Shown here piece after piece: positions 21,040 through 27,528 of a stretch of 28,480 nt of DNA. Source of the DNA: a virus; IMG/VR virus record IMGVR_UViG_3300035698_002192, positions 1-28,480 of that record. One strand, given 5' to 3'. Made by a program: the position numbers and the translations under genes. Numbering within the stretch: position 1 is the stretch's first letter; the number at the start of each line of letters is the position of its first letter. The notes beneath the pieces were generated by a model. That model saw nothing but the letters and a program-made list of their open reading frames with translations, ran no database searches and was not told the DNA's origin.

Positions 21040-21280
21040 TTTGCTCCTCCATCTGTAAAAGTAGGCCTGTATCTTTTTCTATATCTTTAACTCTTGACCT
21101 TATATCTGCTAGGATTATGTTGGTCTGAATAAGGCTAGTATAAACTCCGCCCTTTAACTCCTCTGGCATCCTTGACATTGCCACACTAAAGCTTACAGAT
21201 ATAATTAAAAAACACGTAACCACCAAAGCTGATATGTACTTGTTGATAAAATCGTTATACTTATTTAGTGCCTTTTTCAT
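21023..21280 (-). CDS. Small membrane protein
   Basis: An 85-aa protein with one membrane helix (ISALVVTCFLIISVSFSVAM, about residues 16-36) and a soluble C-terminal helix (IQTNIILADIRSRVKDIEKD). It follows ninG with a 4-nt overlap and is the first of three small membrane proteins. Topology N-in with a periplasmic helix is plausible. Holin/antiholin-like function cannot be shown. Confidence 0.55.
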   Translation of the reverse strand: MKKALNKYNDFINKYISALVVTCFLIISVSFSVAMSRMPEELKGGVYTSLIQTNIILADIRSRVKDIEKDTGLLLQMEEQNVRGY

Positions 21281-21732
21281 GCTAAATCCTCCAAAACTGT
21301 TACCTTTTCTGCATATTTATGGATTATTTCAATATAATCTGTCTTAGAATACTTAACGTTTCCTGTCCATTTTAATTGTTCAATTCGTTCTGTTTCTTCT
21401 ACGCCATATACTTCAATCATCTTTTTTCTGTATTCAAGCCAATTCCCTGAAAGGTTTACGTTGCAATGGTATCCTTGACAATGTACGTTTCTTTCATGGA
21501 AATATAAAGCTAACCCACAAGTCTTTGCTGTAATATAGTGGCCTGCATGGGCTGATTTCCAGCCAGGCTTTTCATTCCCATATCTATCAAAATAATCAGG
21601 TATTTTCTTGCCACAGGTAAAACATACACCTTTATCTCTCATTCTTACATAAACACTAAATATCCGCCAAAGCTCTTTTTTGAGCTTATTAAGTTTCCAT
21701 CCCATCATAGTTTTGTCTTGTTTGGTTTTCAT
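21277..21732 (-). CDS. ninG: NinG/Rap-type recombination protein (HNH-like)
   Basis: The start at 21732 follows GAGGTG and overlaps the upstream stop as ATGA. The 151-aa protein carries VRMRDKGVCFTCGKKIP (zinc Cys pair), SAHAGHYITAKTCGLALYFH, ERNVHCQGYHCNVNLSGNW and LEYRKKMIEVYG. This is the signature order of lambda NinG (Rap), a structure-specific nuclease acting on Holliday and branched recombination intermediates. The cysteines (about 37, 40, 85, 90) and the histidines of AGHY and GYHC are all kept, so it should be active. It fits with ERF and the exonuclease of the same early cluster. Confidence 0.85.
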   Translation of the reverse strand: MKTKQDKTMMGWKLNKLKKELWRIFSVYVRMRDKGVCFTCGKKIPDYFDRYGNEKPGWKSAHAGHYITAKTCGLALYFHERNVHCQGYHCNVNLSGNWLEYRKKMIEVYGVEETERIEQLKWTGNVKYSKTDYIEIIHKYAEKVTVLEDLA

Positions 21733-22022
21733 ACACACATCACCTCATGCGCATCTTCCTGTATCTCTACACTCTCAAATACATCCCGCGCTGTCTCCCA
21801 TGTGTCTATTTCGTTTGGTTGTAAAACCATATATGGCCATACCTCTACAATCTGATTTGCTAAATCAATATCATTACCACAGTTGTGAATCCCCAAATCT
21901 CTTAACTTATTATGATCCTCAATTACCTTCCACGCTTGCTTTTCATTATCCCACCGCTTATCTTCGGGCATCATATCAGATATTATGTCAAATACTTGTT
22001 CTTTTAACGTCATCTTTTGCAT
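21729..22022 (-). CDS. Hypothetical 97-aa protein
   Basis: The protein (MQKMTLKEQVFDIISDMMPE, then RWDNEKQAWKVIEDHNKLRD) is acidic and mostly helical, with LANQIVEVWPYMVLQP and TWETARDVFESVE. An AGGGGG site is present. It lies between the small Cys-rich protein and ninG. I do not recognise its family. Confidence 0.6.
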   Translation of the reverse strand: MQKMTLKEQVFDIISDMMPEDKRWDNEKQAWKVIEDHNKLRDLGIHNCGNDIDLANQIVEVWPYMVLQPNEIDTWETARDVFESVEIQEDAHEVMCV

Positions 22023-22044
22023 CTTGACCCCCTAGTCTTATTCG

Positions 22045-22209
22045 TTAAGCATCATATTTGTATACTTTTAATAGACTACCAAGCGGAAACCCAATATTGC
22101 ACACCTCTTTGTTATATGCCCCATTCCTAAAAGGACATTTAGGGCAAGTTGCAGGTGCGCACTTAACAACCCTAAAAGCCCTGTGTTCTTTTATTTTGTG
22201 TAGCTCCAT
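22045..22209 (-). CDS. Small Cys-rich protein
   Basis: A 54-aa ORF (MELHKIKEHRAFRVVKCAPA, TCPKCPFRNGAY) with four Cys in C-x4-C-x2-C and one further Cys, followed by VCNIGFPLGSLLKVY. It follows an AAAGGGG site. A structural zinc or Fe-S site is possible. The conserved-looking TCPKCPFR stretch suggests a real gene. Confidence 0.55.
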   Translation of the reverse strand: MELHKIKEHRAFRVVKCAPATCPKCPFRNGAYNKEVCNIGFPLGSLLKVYKYDA

Positions 22210-22224
22210 CTTATGCCCCTTTCA

Positions 22225-22947
22225 TTATTGATTTGCTTCTTTCTCCCAATCCTTCATTTTATCTAAGGCCTCTGTGCTTACTGGCGCTTTCATTTGGGCT
22301 TTAGGATTATCTTTATTTCTAGCTTCCCACGTTTTTACAGTAGATTTCCAGTTTTTAACAGCTTGTCCATTAGCTTTAACCCAACCAGAAGATTCATAGT
22401 TATTCCAAAACAATTCAGGGTTAACAGAGCTTTTGGTTTCATCACAATATTTCTTAACTTGCTCAAGTGTCGGCTTCCTAAATCTTTTATCTTTAGTTGT
22501 ATTTTCATCTTCAATTACACTTTCATATTCATATTCAGAGTTTGCTTCTGTTTTTGCTTTAGCAAATTGTGTAGCAAAACCCCCTTTTTGTCCTGCTTGT
22601 GACCTCTTTAAACTTATATCATTATCGTGTATCATTCTTTTTTGCAACAACTTAGAGTCATTTACTATCAAAACACCTTCATCTATAAGCTCTTCAATGG
22701 CTTTTTGTATTTCTTCAACATCATAGGGCATTTGTTTAGCAAGCTTATAAGCAAAATTGTAGCACTTGCTTTCTTTTTGCTTGTCTTTTTGCTTTAGCAA
22801 AATTGTTCCGTAGTCATCAGATTTGTGCATTATACAAAGAAGTCTTATATAAACACCTGTAGCTGAAGCAGAACATTCTATAAGTTTTTCATCTGTCAGG
22901 AAGTCTTGGACATATAATGGTATGTATGGTTGATCTCTAAGAGCCAT
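22225..22947 (-). CDS. Phage replication initiator-like protein (DUF1376 type)
   Basis: The 240-aa protein starts with YIPLYVQDFLTDEKLIECSA and SATGVYIRLLCIMHKSDDYG, followed by FAYKLAKQMPYDVEEIQKAI and LIDEGVLIV, a winged-helix domain of the DUF1376/phage replication-protein group. After a linker (residues 125-150, rich in E and K), the C-terminal part contains KPTLEQVKKYC, FWNNYESSGWVKANGQAVKN and WKSTVKTWEARN, common in phage O-like replication proteins. It should bind the origin and load the helicase; no helicase or origin iterons were recognised nearby. It lies downstream of the second early promoter. Confidence 0.75.
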   Translation of the reverse strand: MALRDQPYIPLYVQDFLTDEKLIECSASATGVYIRLLCIMHKSDDYGTILLKQKDKQKESKCYNFAYKLAKQMPYDVEEIQKAIEELIDEGVLIVNDSKLLQKRMIHDNDISLKRSQAGQKGGFATQFAKAKTEANSEYEYESVIEDENTTKDKRFRKPTLEQVKKYCDETKSSVNPELFWNNYESSGWVKANGQAVKNWKSTVKTWEARNKDNPKAQMKAPVSTEALDKMKDWEKEANQ

Positions 22948-22967
22948 GATTATTTAATTATCCTTTT

Positions 22968-23153
22968 TCATTGATCATTATTTTTATTTAGAAAAGTTTT
23001 TATTAGTAAAGGTCTGGCTTCGTTAGCATCTATAAACATGCAACAAGTGTCTAAAGAATATGAGTCTGAGTTATTTACTGTGCAATAACATCCATCTGTG
23101 ATTGAAGATTGACCACCACAAAAAATACATTGAAAACAATTTAATTCTTCCAT
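22968..23153 (-). CDS. Small Cys-rich protein
   Basis: The 61-aa protein (MEELNCFQCIFCGGQSSITD, then GCYCTVNNSDSYSLDTCCMF) has about eight Cys. CFQCIFCGG is a C-x-x-C-x-x-C cluster typical of small metal-binding phage proteins. A GAAAGGAG site is present. Function unknown. Confidence 0.6.
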   Translation of the reverse strand: MEELNCFQCIFCGGQSSITDGCYCTVNNSDSYSLDTCCMFIDANEARPLLIKTFLNKNNDQ

Positions 23154-23155
23154 AA

Positions 23156-23284
23156 TTAACTCCTTTCAAAAATAAAATGCCCCACAGGGTAAAGGAAAGT
23201 ATCCATCTCGGCTAGAGACCCCATGAGGTATAAAAAAATCCGGCGAGCTATTTTCTCGTCGGAATGGTTTAATTTTTTATTCAT
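23156..23284 (-). CDS. Possible 42-aa protein first in the second early transcript
   Basis: The ORF (MNKKLNHSDEKIARRIFLYL, then MGSLAEMDTFLYPVGHFIFE) begins after AAAGGGAAG, about 40 nt downstream of the predicted transcription start, and ends 2 nt before the next gene. The terminator-like hairpin at 23232-23262 lies inside it. Either a real short gene contains an attenuating hairpin or the ORF is accidental. Confidence 0.4.
   Translation of the reverse strand: MNKKLNHSDEKIARRIFLYLMGSLAEMDTFLYPVGHFIFERS
23232..23262 (-). terminator. Terminator-like hairpin downstream of the second early promoter
   Basis: On the minus strand CCGACGAG (23262-23255) pairs with CTCGCCGG (23247-23240) with a single A-C mismatch, 7-nt loop, and is followed by A and seven T residues (23238-23232). 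It lies about 60-90 nt downstream of the predicted transcription start, before the replication genes, and could act as an attenuator. Confidence 0.5.
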
Positions 23285-23329
23285 CTTTACTTCCCTTTGT
23301 TTATTTATGCTCTAGCCGTTAATACCTTT

Positions 23330-23358
23330 AGTGTATACCCTCTAAACCGCTTTGTCAA
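23330..23358 (-). promoter_or_regulatory. Sigma70-type promoter of the replication cluster
   Basis: On the minus strand the -35 box TTGACA (23358-23353), a 17-nt spacer and the -10 box TACACT (23335-23330). GGTATTGAC at the -35 and GGTATTAAC just downstream form a direct repeat 36 nt apart, which could be a regulator site. The position after the lipoprotein gene fits a promoter for the replication genes. Confidence 0.65.
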
Positions 23359-23370
23359 TACCTCATCCAA

Positions 23371-23517
23371 TTATTTTTTTCCACATTTAAAAACTATATC
23401 GCCCATTGAACAAAGACCCATTTCGGCAACAACGTATGATGGTATGCCATCAAATTTTATAGGAACAGTAGCGCACCCACCCAGCATCAAGCATAGAATT
23501 AAAAAGTAGTGTTTCAT
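23371..23517 (-). CDS. Small lipoprotein
   Basis: I choose the ATG at 23517 after AGAGGTG; the longer frame upstream lies inside the neighbouring gene. The 48-aa product is a lipoprotein (MKHYFLILCLMLGGCATVPI, lipobox LGGC, Cys15, Ala+2 suggesting outer-membrane sorting). The short mature part contains two more Cys (GLCSMGD, VFKCGKK). It lies 2 nt after a 33-aa membrane protein. Lipoprotein plus small membrane protein recalls spanin pairs, but the partner is too small. Other options are exclusion or envelope proteins. Confidence 0.65.
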   Translation of the reverse strand: MKHYFLILCLMLGGCATVPIKFDGIPSYVVAEMGLCSMGDIVFKCGKK

Positions 23518-23519
23518 TT

Positions 23520-23621
23520 TCACACCTCTATCATTAGTACACGAATTAAACTTGCCACCAAAATCCCGATGATAACACCTAGACAAAAGAAAAGGGCATG
23601 ATCTTCTGTTAGTTTTTTCAT
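23520..23621 (-). CDS. Tiny single-pass membrane protein
   Basis: The 33-aa ORF (MKKLTEDHALFFCLGVIIGI, then LVASLIRVLMIEV) starts after AAGGGGAG. It is almost entirely one membrane helix. It ends 2 nt before the lipoprotein start. Role unknown. Confidence 0.5.
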   Translation of the reverse strand: MKKLTEDHALFFCLGVIIGILVASLIRVLMIEV

Positions 23622-23633
23622 AATCTCCCCTTT

Positions 23634-23873
23634 CTAATTCCTTTTAAAAGCCAGAGCAACGTCACCGATAACTTCTGCTGTGTTTTGGATAAACCTAAAA
23701 GGAGCAGTTCTGTTGTCTACGCTTTTTAATAGTGTGTTATTCTTGGAGTTTCGTACTATTGCCACTTTCCTGCTGTGCTTGTGATCCGTTACTCCTCTTG
23801 AGTGTCCTAAACAGAAAACACCTAATAGGATTGCTACTGTGAAACATAGTTTAATGGTTTGTTTGGGTTGCAT
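23634..23873 (-). CDS. Small membrane-anchored or secreted protein
   Basis: The 79-aa protein has an N-terminal hydrophobic segment (IKLCFTVAILLGVFCLGHSR) that may be an uncleaved anchor or a signal, followed by a basic, polar domain (KHSRKVAIVRNSKNNTLLKS) and a helical end (RFIQNTAEVIGDVALAFKRN). An AGGAA site is present. It begins the group of three small envelope proteins after the methyltransferase. The function is unknown. Confidence 0.55.
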   Translation of the reverse strand: MQPKQTIKLCFTVAILLGVFCLGHSRGVTDHKHSRKVAIVRNSKNNTLLKSVDNRTAPFRFIQNTAEVIGDVALAFKRN

Positions 23874-23888
23874 TTTGGTTTCCTTTCT

Positions 23889-24509
23889 TTATTTAAACAG
23901 CTCTGATTGAACGTCTCTCTTTGATTCGTTTAGGATGTGTAGCCCCATTTCTGGTTCTACACAATTAGCCAATACTTTCTTTTTTAGTGTTTTAGTTATG
24001 TCAATGTTTGAAAAATCAAAACCTATAATATTCTCCCTAAAATCATCACTATCTTGTCTTTTAATTATACCCCTCTTTGAATTTTTAAATGGTGTAAAAT
24101 GAAAGTTTGTCCAAAAATAATGACTACCGGACTCTATTGGTCTAATTAATGGGTCATAGTAACTTATTACATTTTCAATACAAAATTTACCCTTAAACCA
24201 ATGTTTTAGATATATTATTTCCTGATACAACATCATATCTGGATATTTTACTGTTTTACCTTCTTGAACATTGCTTAATAAATTCATTCTGCTGTGTGTT
24301 GGGCAGGGAGGACTTCCCCATATAAAATCAAACTCTTTATAATGGCCTAACAGGTATTTGTGGGCATCACCAACAATAACAACATCTTCAGGATGAAAAT
24401 GTCTGTACAGGTCTGCAATTTCTGGATTCATTTCTATAGCAGTCACCTCAACATCTTCCCAAAGCTTACGATTTCCTCCGATTCCAGAGTATAAATTTAA
24501 TACTTTCAT
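23889..24509 (-). CDS. DNA cytosine-C5 methyltransferase (short phage type)
   Basis: The 206-aa protein has motif I (MKVLNLYSGIGGNRKLW), motif II Glu in AIEMNPEIADLY, motif IV DFIWGSPPCPTHSR with the catalytic Cys at about 69, motif VI KFCIENVISYY with Glu112, and a C-terminal LANCVEPEMGLHIL that corresponds to motifs IX-X. It should transfer a methyl group from SAM to cytosine in DNA. It is much shorter than host Dcm (about 400 aa) because the target-recognition region is reduced. No restriction enzyme is next to it, so it probably protects phage DNA. Confidence 0.78.
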   Translation of the reverse strand: MKVLNLYSGIGGNRKLWEDVEVTAIEMNPEIADLYRHFHPEDVVIVGDAHKYLLGHYKEFDFIWGSPPCPTHSRMNLLSNVQEGKTVKYPDMMLYQEIIYLKHWFKGKFCIENVISYYDPLIRPIESGSHYFWTNFHFTPFKNSKRGIIKRQDSDDFRENIIGFDFSNIDITKTLKKKVLANCVEPEMGLHILNESKRDVQSELFK

Positions 24510-24517
24510 ATTCCCCC

Positions 24518-24781
24518 TTAAAATAATTTCATTTCTGGATTAAGACTCAAAACTCTGTGTTGCCTACCGTTGATATACTTTTTCCCTATACAGAAAAGCT
24601 TTCCGAGTTTAACAAGCTCTCCGGTTCTTCCGCTAACCCTGTTAATAGGCCAGCCCAACTTTTCTGACGCTTCATAATTTGTCATGTCACCGTAGGATCG
24701 GAATATTCCATAAACGTCTAGTTGGCGTTGGGTGAGGTCTGCTTTGAGTTGGTCGTAGGCACTTAAACTTGTGTCTCTCAT
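24518..24781 (-). CDS. Winged-helix DNA-binding protein
   Basis: An 87-aa protein with a winged helix: LKADLTQRQLDVYGIFRSYG, then MTNYEASEKLGWPINRVSGR as helix 2-3, followed by a wing, GELVKLGKLFCIGKKYINGR and QHRVLSLN. Proteins of this type are common among phage early genes and regulate transcription or aid replication. It overlaps the start of the small basic gene by ATGA. The target is unknown. Confidence 0.68.
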   Translation of the reverse strand: MRDTSLSAYDQLKADLTQRQLDVYGIFRSYGDMTNYEASEKLGWPINRVSGRTGELVKLGKLFCIGKKYINGRQHRVLSLNPEMKLF

Positions 24782-24945
24782 ATCTTACTCCTTTTAGGTT
24801 CTTTCAAGAAAGATGCTCTGTCTTGCTCTCCAAATTCGGGATGGTCAATAGGGCAACAGAACGCTTTAGATACCTTCTTTGCTCGTTTCTTTTGAATAGC
24901 AAATCGCTTGTTGAGTTTTTGCTGTAGTTTACATGGTTTAGGCAT
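24778..24945 (-). CDS. Small basic protein
   Basis: A 55-aa ORF (MPKPCKLQQKLNKRFAIQKK, RAKKVSKAFCCPIDH) with an AGGAG site, overlapped by TAATG with the preceding stop and by ATGA with the winged-helix gene. Lys-rich, three Cys (one early, two adjacent). It could bind nucleic acid; no family recognised. Confidence 0.5.
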   Translation of the reverse strand: MPKPCKLQQKLNKRFAIQKKRAKKVSKAFCCPIDHPEFGEQDRASFLKEPKRSKI

Positions 24946-25310
24946 TAAGCTTCTCCTGTCCTTTGGAATCTCATTAAACTTTGCATAAAAGTAGTTTTAG
25001 ACTCGTATGCTTTTAAAAGTCTTTCTAATCCCTTGTATTTAGATGTTTCTTTTAGGTATTCTTTGTAATAGCCACGTACTTCTTTTGACTGTTCTTCTGG
25101 TAGAAAACCAGTTTCCATTAACATTAGAAGAGCCATATCGTACCCAACATTAGGTTTAAAGCTACGGATCATTGATAGCTTAGAAACAAGTATCATTTCT
25201 AGTTTATATTTAGATTCATACGCTTTTGCCCTAGCAACCCGATATTCTCCTGCAACTTGTATTCTTGTGGCTAATTCTTCTTTGTGGTTCTCTGCACGTT
25301 CTATGTCCAT
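24945..25310 (-). CDS. Hypothetical helical protein after the exonuclease
   Basis: I choose the ATG at 25310 (121 aa, MDIERAENHKEELATRIQVA), immediately after the exonuclease stop; the ORF is open further, but inside the exonuclease gene. The protein is helical (KAYESKYKLEMILVSKLSMI, then LMLMETGFLPEEQSKEVRGY). Its position next to ERF and exonuclease suggests a recombination accessory factor. No family is recognised. Confidence 0.55.
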   Translation of the reverse strand: MDIERAENHKEELATRIQVAGEYRVARAKAYESKYKLEMILVSKLSMIRSFKPNVGYDMALLMLMETGFLPEEQSKEVRGYYKEYLKETSKYKGLERLLKAYESKTTFMQSLMRFQRTGEA

Positions 25311-25312
25311 AA

Positions 25313-25999
25313 TTATTTTTTCCTGTTGATTTGCTTGTTGATTTCGTATAATTCTCTGCAAATAAGTATTCTCTTTAGGTGTAGGTCTATTTTGCTTATA
25401 GGTTTATCTTCAAAACCTTCTGTTTCATCTCGGCCTATTCTAAGAATACGAACATCTTTAATGTCATATCCGTTTTCTTCTAACAGGATTCCGTACCCTC
25501 CTGCAACTTGAGTACCCATTTCTGGATAAATAGCCTTACAGGTTTTCAAGTCAATCAAAGTTAATACTCCATTAATCTCTGCCACTAAATCAATTGTTCC
25601 GCCAAACCTATGTTTTTCTGAAACAAGAGCAATCTCACAAGCAACATACTTAACATCTTTCCCTTTTTCCCATTCTAAGAATTTAAGGAAAGCATTTTCA
25701 GCTAGATCAATTTGATTTGGAGTGTTATCTGACAAATCTGGCTTTATTTTTTTACCTTCAATCAAACTTTTCACATGACATTCTACTAAATAATGCGCCA
25801 AAGTACCTATTTGCGCTAGATCATCTACATATTCTCTGACCTTAATCCCCTCTAATCCAATCTTATTAGCCCAAGGTACGAGAGCAGGTTTATCCATAAC
25901 ACCTGTAAGGGTAGTAACTCCTGGAACTCTTGTACCATCTTTTAAAAGATACCTTGTGTGTACTTTTGCTTTTTTAGCTGATGATTTAACTATATTCAT
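25313..25999 (-). CDS. RecB-family (Cas4/lambda-Exo-like) exonuclease
   Basis: This 228-aa protein has the RecB-like PD-(D/E)XK order: GTLAHYLVECHV with His69, EIALVSEKHRFGGTIDLV with Glu122 and Asp137, LTLIDLKTCKAIYPE with Asp150-x-Lys152, and GTQVAGGYGILL with Gln164. It should degrade one DNA strand from a double-strand end to leave a single strand for the annealing protein encoded directly upstream (shared base at 25999). Together they form a phage recombination pair analogous to lambda Exo-Beta. No iron-sulfur Cys cluster is seen, so Cas4 proper is unlikely. Confidence 0.8.
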   Translation of the reverse strand: MNIVKSSAKKAKVHTRYLLKDGTRVPGVTTLTGVMDKPALVPWANKIGLEGIKVREYVDDLAQIGTLAHYLVECHVKSLIEGKKIKPDLSDNTPNQIDLAENAFLKFLEWEKGKDVKYVACEIALVSEKHRFGGTIDLVAEINGVLTLIDLKTCKAIYPEMGTQVAGGYGILLEENGYDIKDVRILRIGRDETEGFEDKPISKIDLHLKRILICRELYEINKQINRKK

Positions 26000-26670
26000 T
26001 ATTCAGCCCAATTTTCTTGGATTTCTTTTTCCAATTCAGATTTTGGTTTAGAAAACGTATCAACAATAGTAGTATAATCTTGTTTTAAGATTGACCCTAT
26101 GTTCTTATACCCTAATTTGCCAATAGAAGCGTTAAAATCAGTTTCAGACCAACCATTGACTTTAGCTAAGTCTCTTATCATTTTCTGACCTTCTGTAGAA
26201 ATAACGTCTTGGGATATACGTTGAGCTTGTTGCGTTGTCTGAGGCTTAACCTCGCTTGATTGTGAGGATTTTACAGCACCCTTGCCATGCGTATTTGTAG
26301 TATCAGAATCTTTTGTATCATCTATGCAGAATAAACCATTTAACGCGTACTTTCTTGCGTAGCTTGATGTTGCTCCTGTGATTTGAGCATCATCCATTCC
26401 TTTTCTTGTTTCGGATTCTCTAGCACTTGATTTTCCTTGTACGGTTTCTCTTGATTCAATGTCTGTTAGAATTACAGTAGCTTCCACATATACCCTTCCA
26501 CAAACCTCAATAATTTTATCCGAAAAGGTTAAATGACATTTATTTTTAGCTAACAAAGGTTTAACTGCTTCTAAAATATCCTCACAATTTCTGTACTTAT
26601 ACTTCCCAAAAGCGTTAAATTGCCCTTTTGGTGCTTTCAATTCACTTTGTATCAGCATTAATTTTTCCAT
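25999..26670 (-). CDS. erf: ERF-family single-strand annealing protein
   Basis: The start at 26670 follows AAGGGG. The longer frame from 26697 overlaps the previous gene without a ribosome site. The 223-aa protein matches ERF (PF04404): FGKYKYRNCEDILEAVKPLL (about 21-40), the T-F-S / VEATVILTDIES strands, then RKGMDDAQITGATSSYARKY (89-108) and ALNGLFCIDDTKDSD, and ending with a Gln/Ser-rich linker and a small C-terminal domain. ERF anneals complementary single strands and lets the phage recombine or circularise independently of RecA. It is followed by its exonuclease partner. Confidence 0.85.
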   Translation of the reverse strand: MEKLMLIQSELKAPKGQFNAFGKYKYRNCEDILEAVKPLLAKNKCHLTFSDKIIEVCGRVYVEATVILTDIESRETVQGKSSARESETRKGMDDAQITGATSSYARKYALNGLFCIDDTKDSDTTNTHGKGAVKSSQSSEVKPQTTQQAQRISQDVISTEGQKMIRDLAKVNGWSETDFNASIGKLGYKNIGSILKQDYTTIVDTFSKPKSELEKEIQENWAE

Positions 26671-26770
26671 TCTTTTCCCCTTCCTGTTCATCAACAACTT
26701 CTTGAATAATTTTTATTATTTTGTCTAATCTGTCCATCACAACTTTATTCGGTGTTTTATTAATATCCAT
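26642..26770 (-). CDS. Possible 42-aa protein overlapping erf
   Basis: A short acidic helical ORF (MDINKTPNKVVMDRLDKIIK, then IIQEVVDEQEGEKNGK) starts just after the 40-aa membrane protein's stop and overlaps the erf start by 29 nt. Its ribosome site is weak (AGGGAT). The AAGGGG site for erf lies inside it. It may be a leader that couples erf translation. Confidence 0.4.
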   Translation of the reverse strand: MDINKTPNKVVMDRLDKIIKIIQEVVDEQEGEKNGKINADTK

Positions 26771-26771
26771 T

Positions 26772-26894
26772 TCAGCATCCCTGTGGTATCAAGATTAACG
26801 CCAATGTAACCAATAAGATTGTTCCGAAAACTACTATTACTCCCACCCAAAAACCCGCTACTTCTTCTCTGCTTGGATCAATTGACTGTGGCAT
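26772..26894 (-). CDS. Small membrane protein
   Basis: The 40-aa ORF (MPQSIDPSREEVAGFWVGVI, then VVFGTILLVTLALILIPQG) has one clear membrane helix near its C terminus. It starts one base after the stop of the ribbon-helix-helix gene and follows AAAGGG. Function unknown. Confidence 0.5.
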   Translation of the reverse strand: MPQSIDPSREEVAGFWVGVIVVFGTILLVTLALILIPQGC

Positions 26895-26895
26895 T

Positions 26896-27051
26896 TTATT
26901 TACCCTTTCCATAAGTTTTCTCGATTGCGAACCTGATTAAACTACCATAGCTTATTTCTCTAAGTTGGTTTCTTTGCCTTTTTTTCACAGCATCATTCAG
27001 TAACTCCTTCTGACGCTTGTTTATTCTTACCTCTAATCTAATGTCTAGCAT
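26896..27051 (-). CDS. Ribbon-helix-helix-like DNA-binding protein
   Basis: A 51-aa ORF (MLDIRLEVRINKRQKELLND, then AVKKRQRNQLREISYGSLIR and FAIEKTYG). A short strand with alternating residues (LDIRLEVRI), two helices and the end SYGSLIRFAIEK are what a MetJ/Arc-type ribbon-helix-helix protein looks like. It is the first gene after the strong early promoter with a GGAGTGG site, so autoregulation of that promoter is plausible. It is the only candidate repressor in the window. Confidence 0.6.
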   Translation of the reverse strand: MLDIRLEVRINKRQKELLNDAVKKRQRNQLREISYGSLIRFAIEKTYGKGK

Positions 27052-27091
27052 ACCACTCCTTCCGTTGGTTATTCGTTTATGTTACGTTAGA

Positions 27092-27120
27092 AGTATACAC
27101 AATAAAACACCCCCTGTCAA
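27092..27120 (-). promoter_or_regulatory. Strong sigma70-type promoter of the early operon
   Basis: On the minus strand the -35 box is TTGACA (27120-27115), spacer 17 nt (starting with a G-run), -10 box TATACT (27097-27092). The first gene, the ribbon-helix-helix protein, begins about 35 nt after the predicted transcription start. This is the beginning of the long early cluster. Confidence 0.75.
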
Positions 27121-27156
27121 GAGGCTTGATAAATTGCTTGTCGTCGGGAAATTAAA

Positions 27157-27528
27157 TTATTTTTTATTATTAAAAGAAATAAATCCAAATCCACGCAATG
27201 CAATATACATTGCTTTACGTTTCCAGTAGGGTACTTTGCAGATCCGCATTGCTTGAAGGAAAATTAAATCTGATTCTTTGCGGGGATGTTTGATGTGGTA
27301 AAGCCAATCGTGGAGGACTGATGGTCTACCATATTTGCCAGACCAAGGTGATCCGATTATAGGTTGGACTGCTCTAGGTATCGAAGCTCCATCTACTATA
27401 AACCCAGTCGGCACAATAAAGTTTCCATATATTTTAGAACGATATTCAAATGGGGCTATGAGTTGCCACCTATTACGACCTAGATATTCACCTAATAAGG
27501 GGAAAGGGAAATGTTTGTTTATTGACAT
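27157..27528 (-). CDS. DUF1353 family phage protein
   Basis: The 123-aa protein contains the DUF1353 (PF07087) pattern: YGNFIVPTGFIVDGASIPRA, PIIGSPWSGKYGRPSVLHDW and LYHIKH, with catalytic-looking Asp and His residues (DGAS, LHDWLY), and QAMRICKVPYWKRKAMYIAL. These proteins occur near lysis or tail genes of phages; their biochemical role is not established, although a peptidase-like fold has been suggested from the H-D pattern. The start overlaps the upstream stop (TAATG). It is the last gene before the strong early promoter. Confidence 0.8.
   Translation of the reverse strand: MSINKHFPFPLLGEYLGRNRWQLIAPFEYRSKIYGNFIVPTGFIVDGASIPRAVQPIIGSPWSGKYGRPSVLHDWLYHIKHPRKESDLIFLQAMRICKVPYWKRKAMYIALRGFGFISFNNKK

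Noticed and set aside
23889-24509. A restriction-modification system
   Set aside because: The methyltransferase has no neighbouring endonuclease; neighbours are a winged-helix protein and small membrane proteins.
25313-25999. Cas4 and a CRISPR-type adaptation function
   Set aside because: The PD-(D/E)XK motifs fit phage exonucleases, there is no iron-sulfur Cys cluster, and no CRISPR array or cas gene is in the window. Its partner is ERF.
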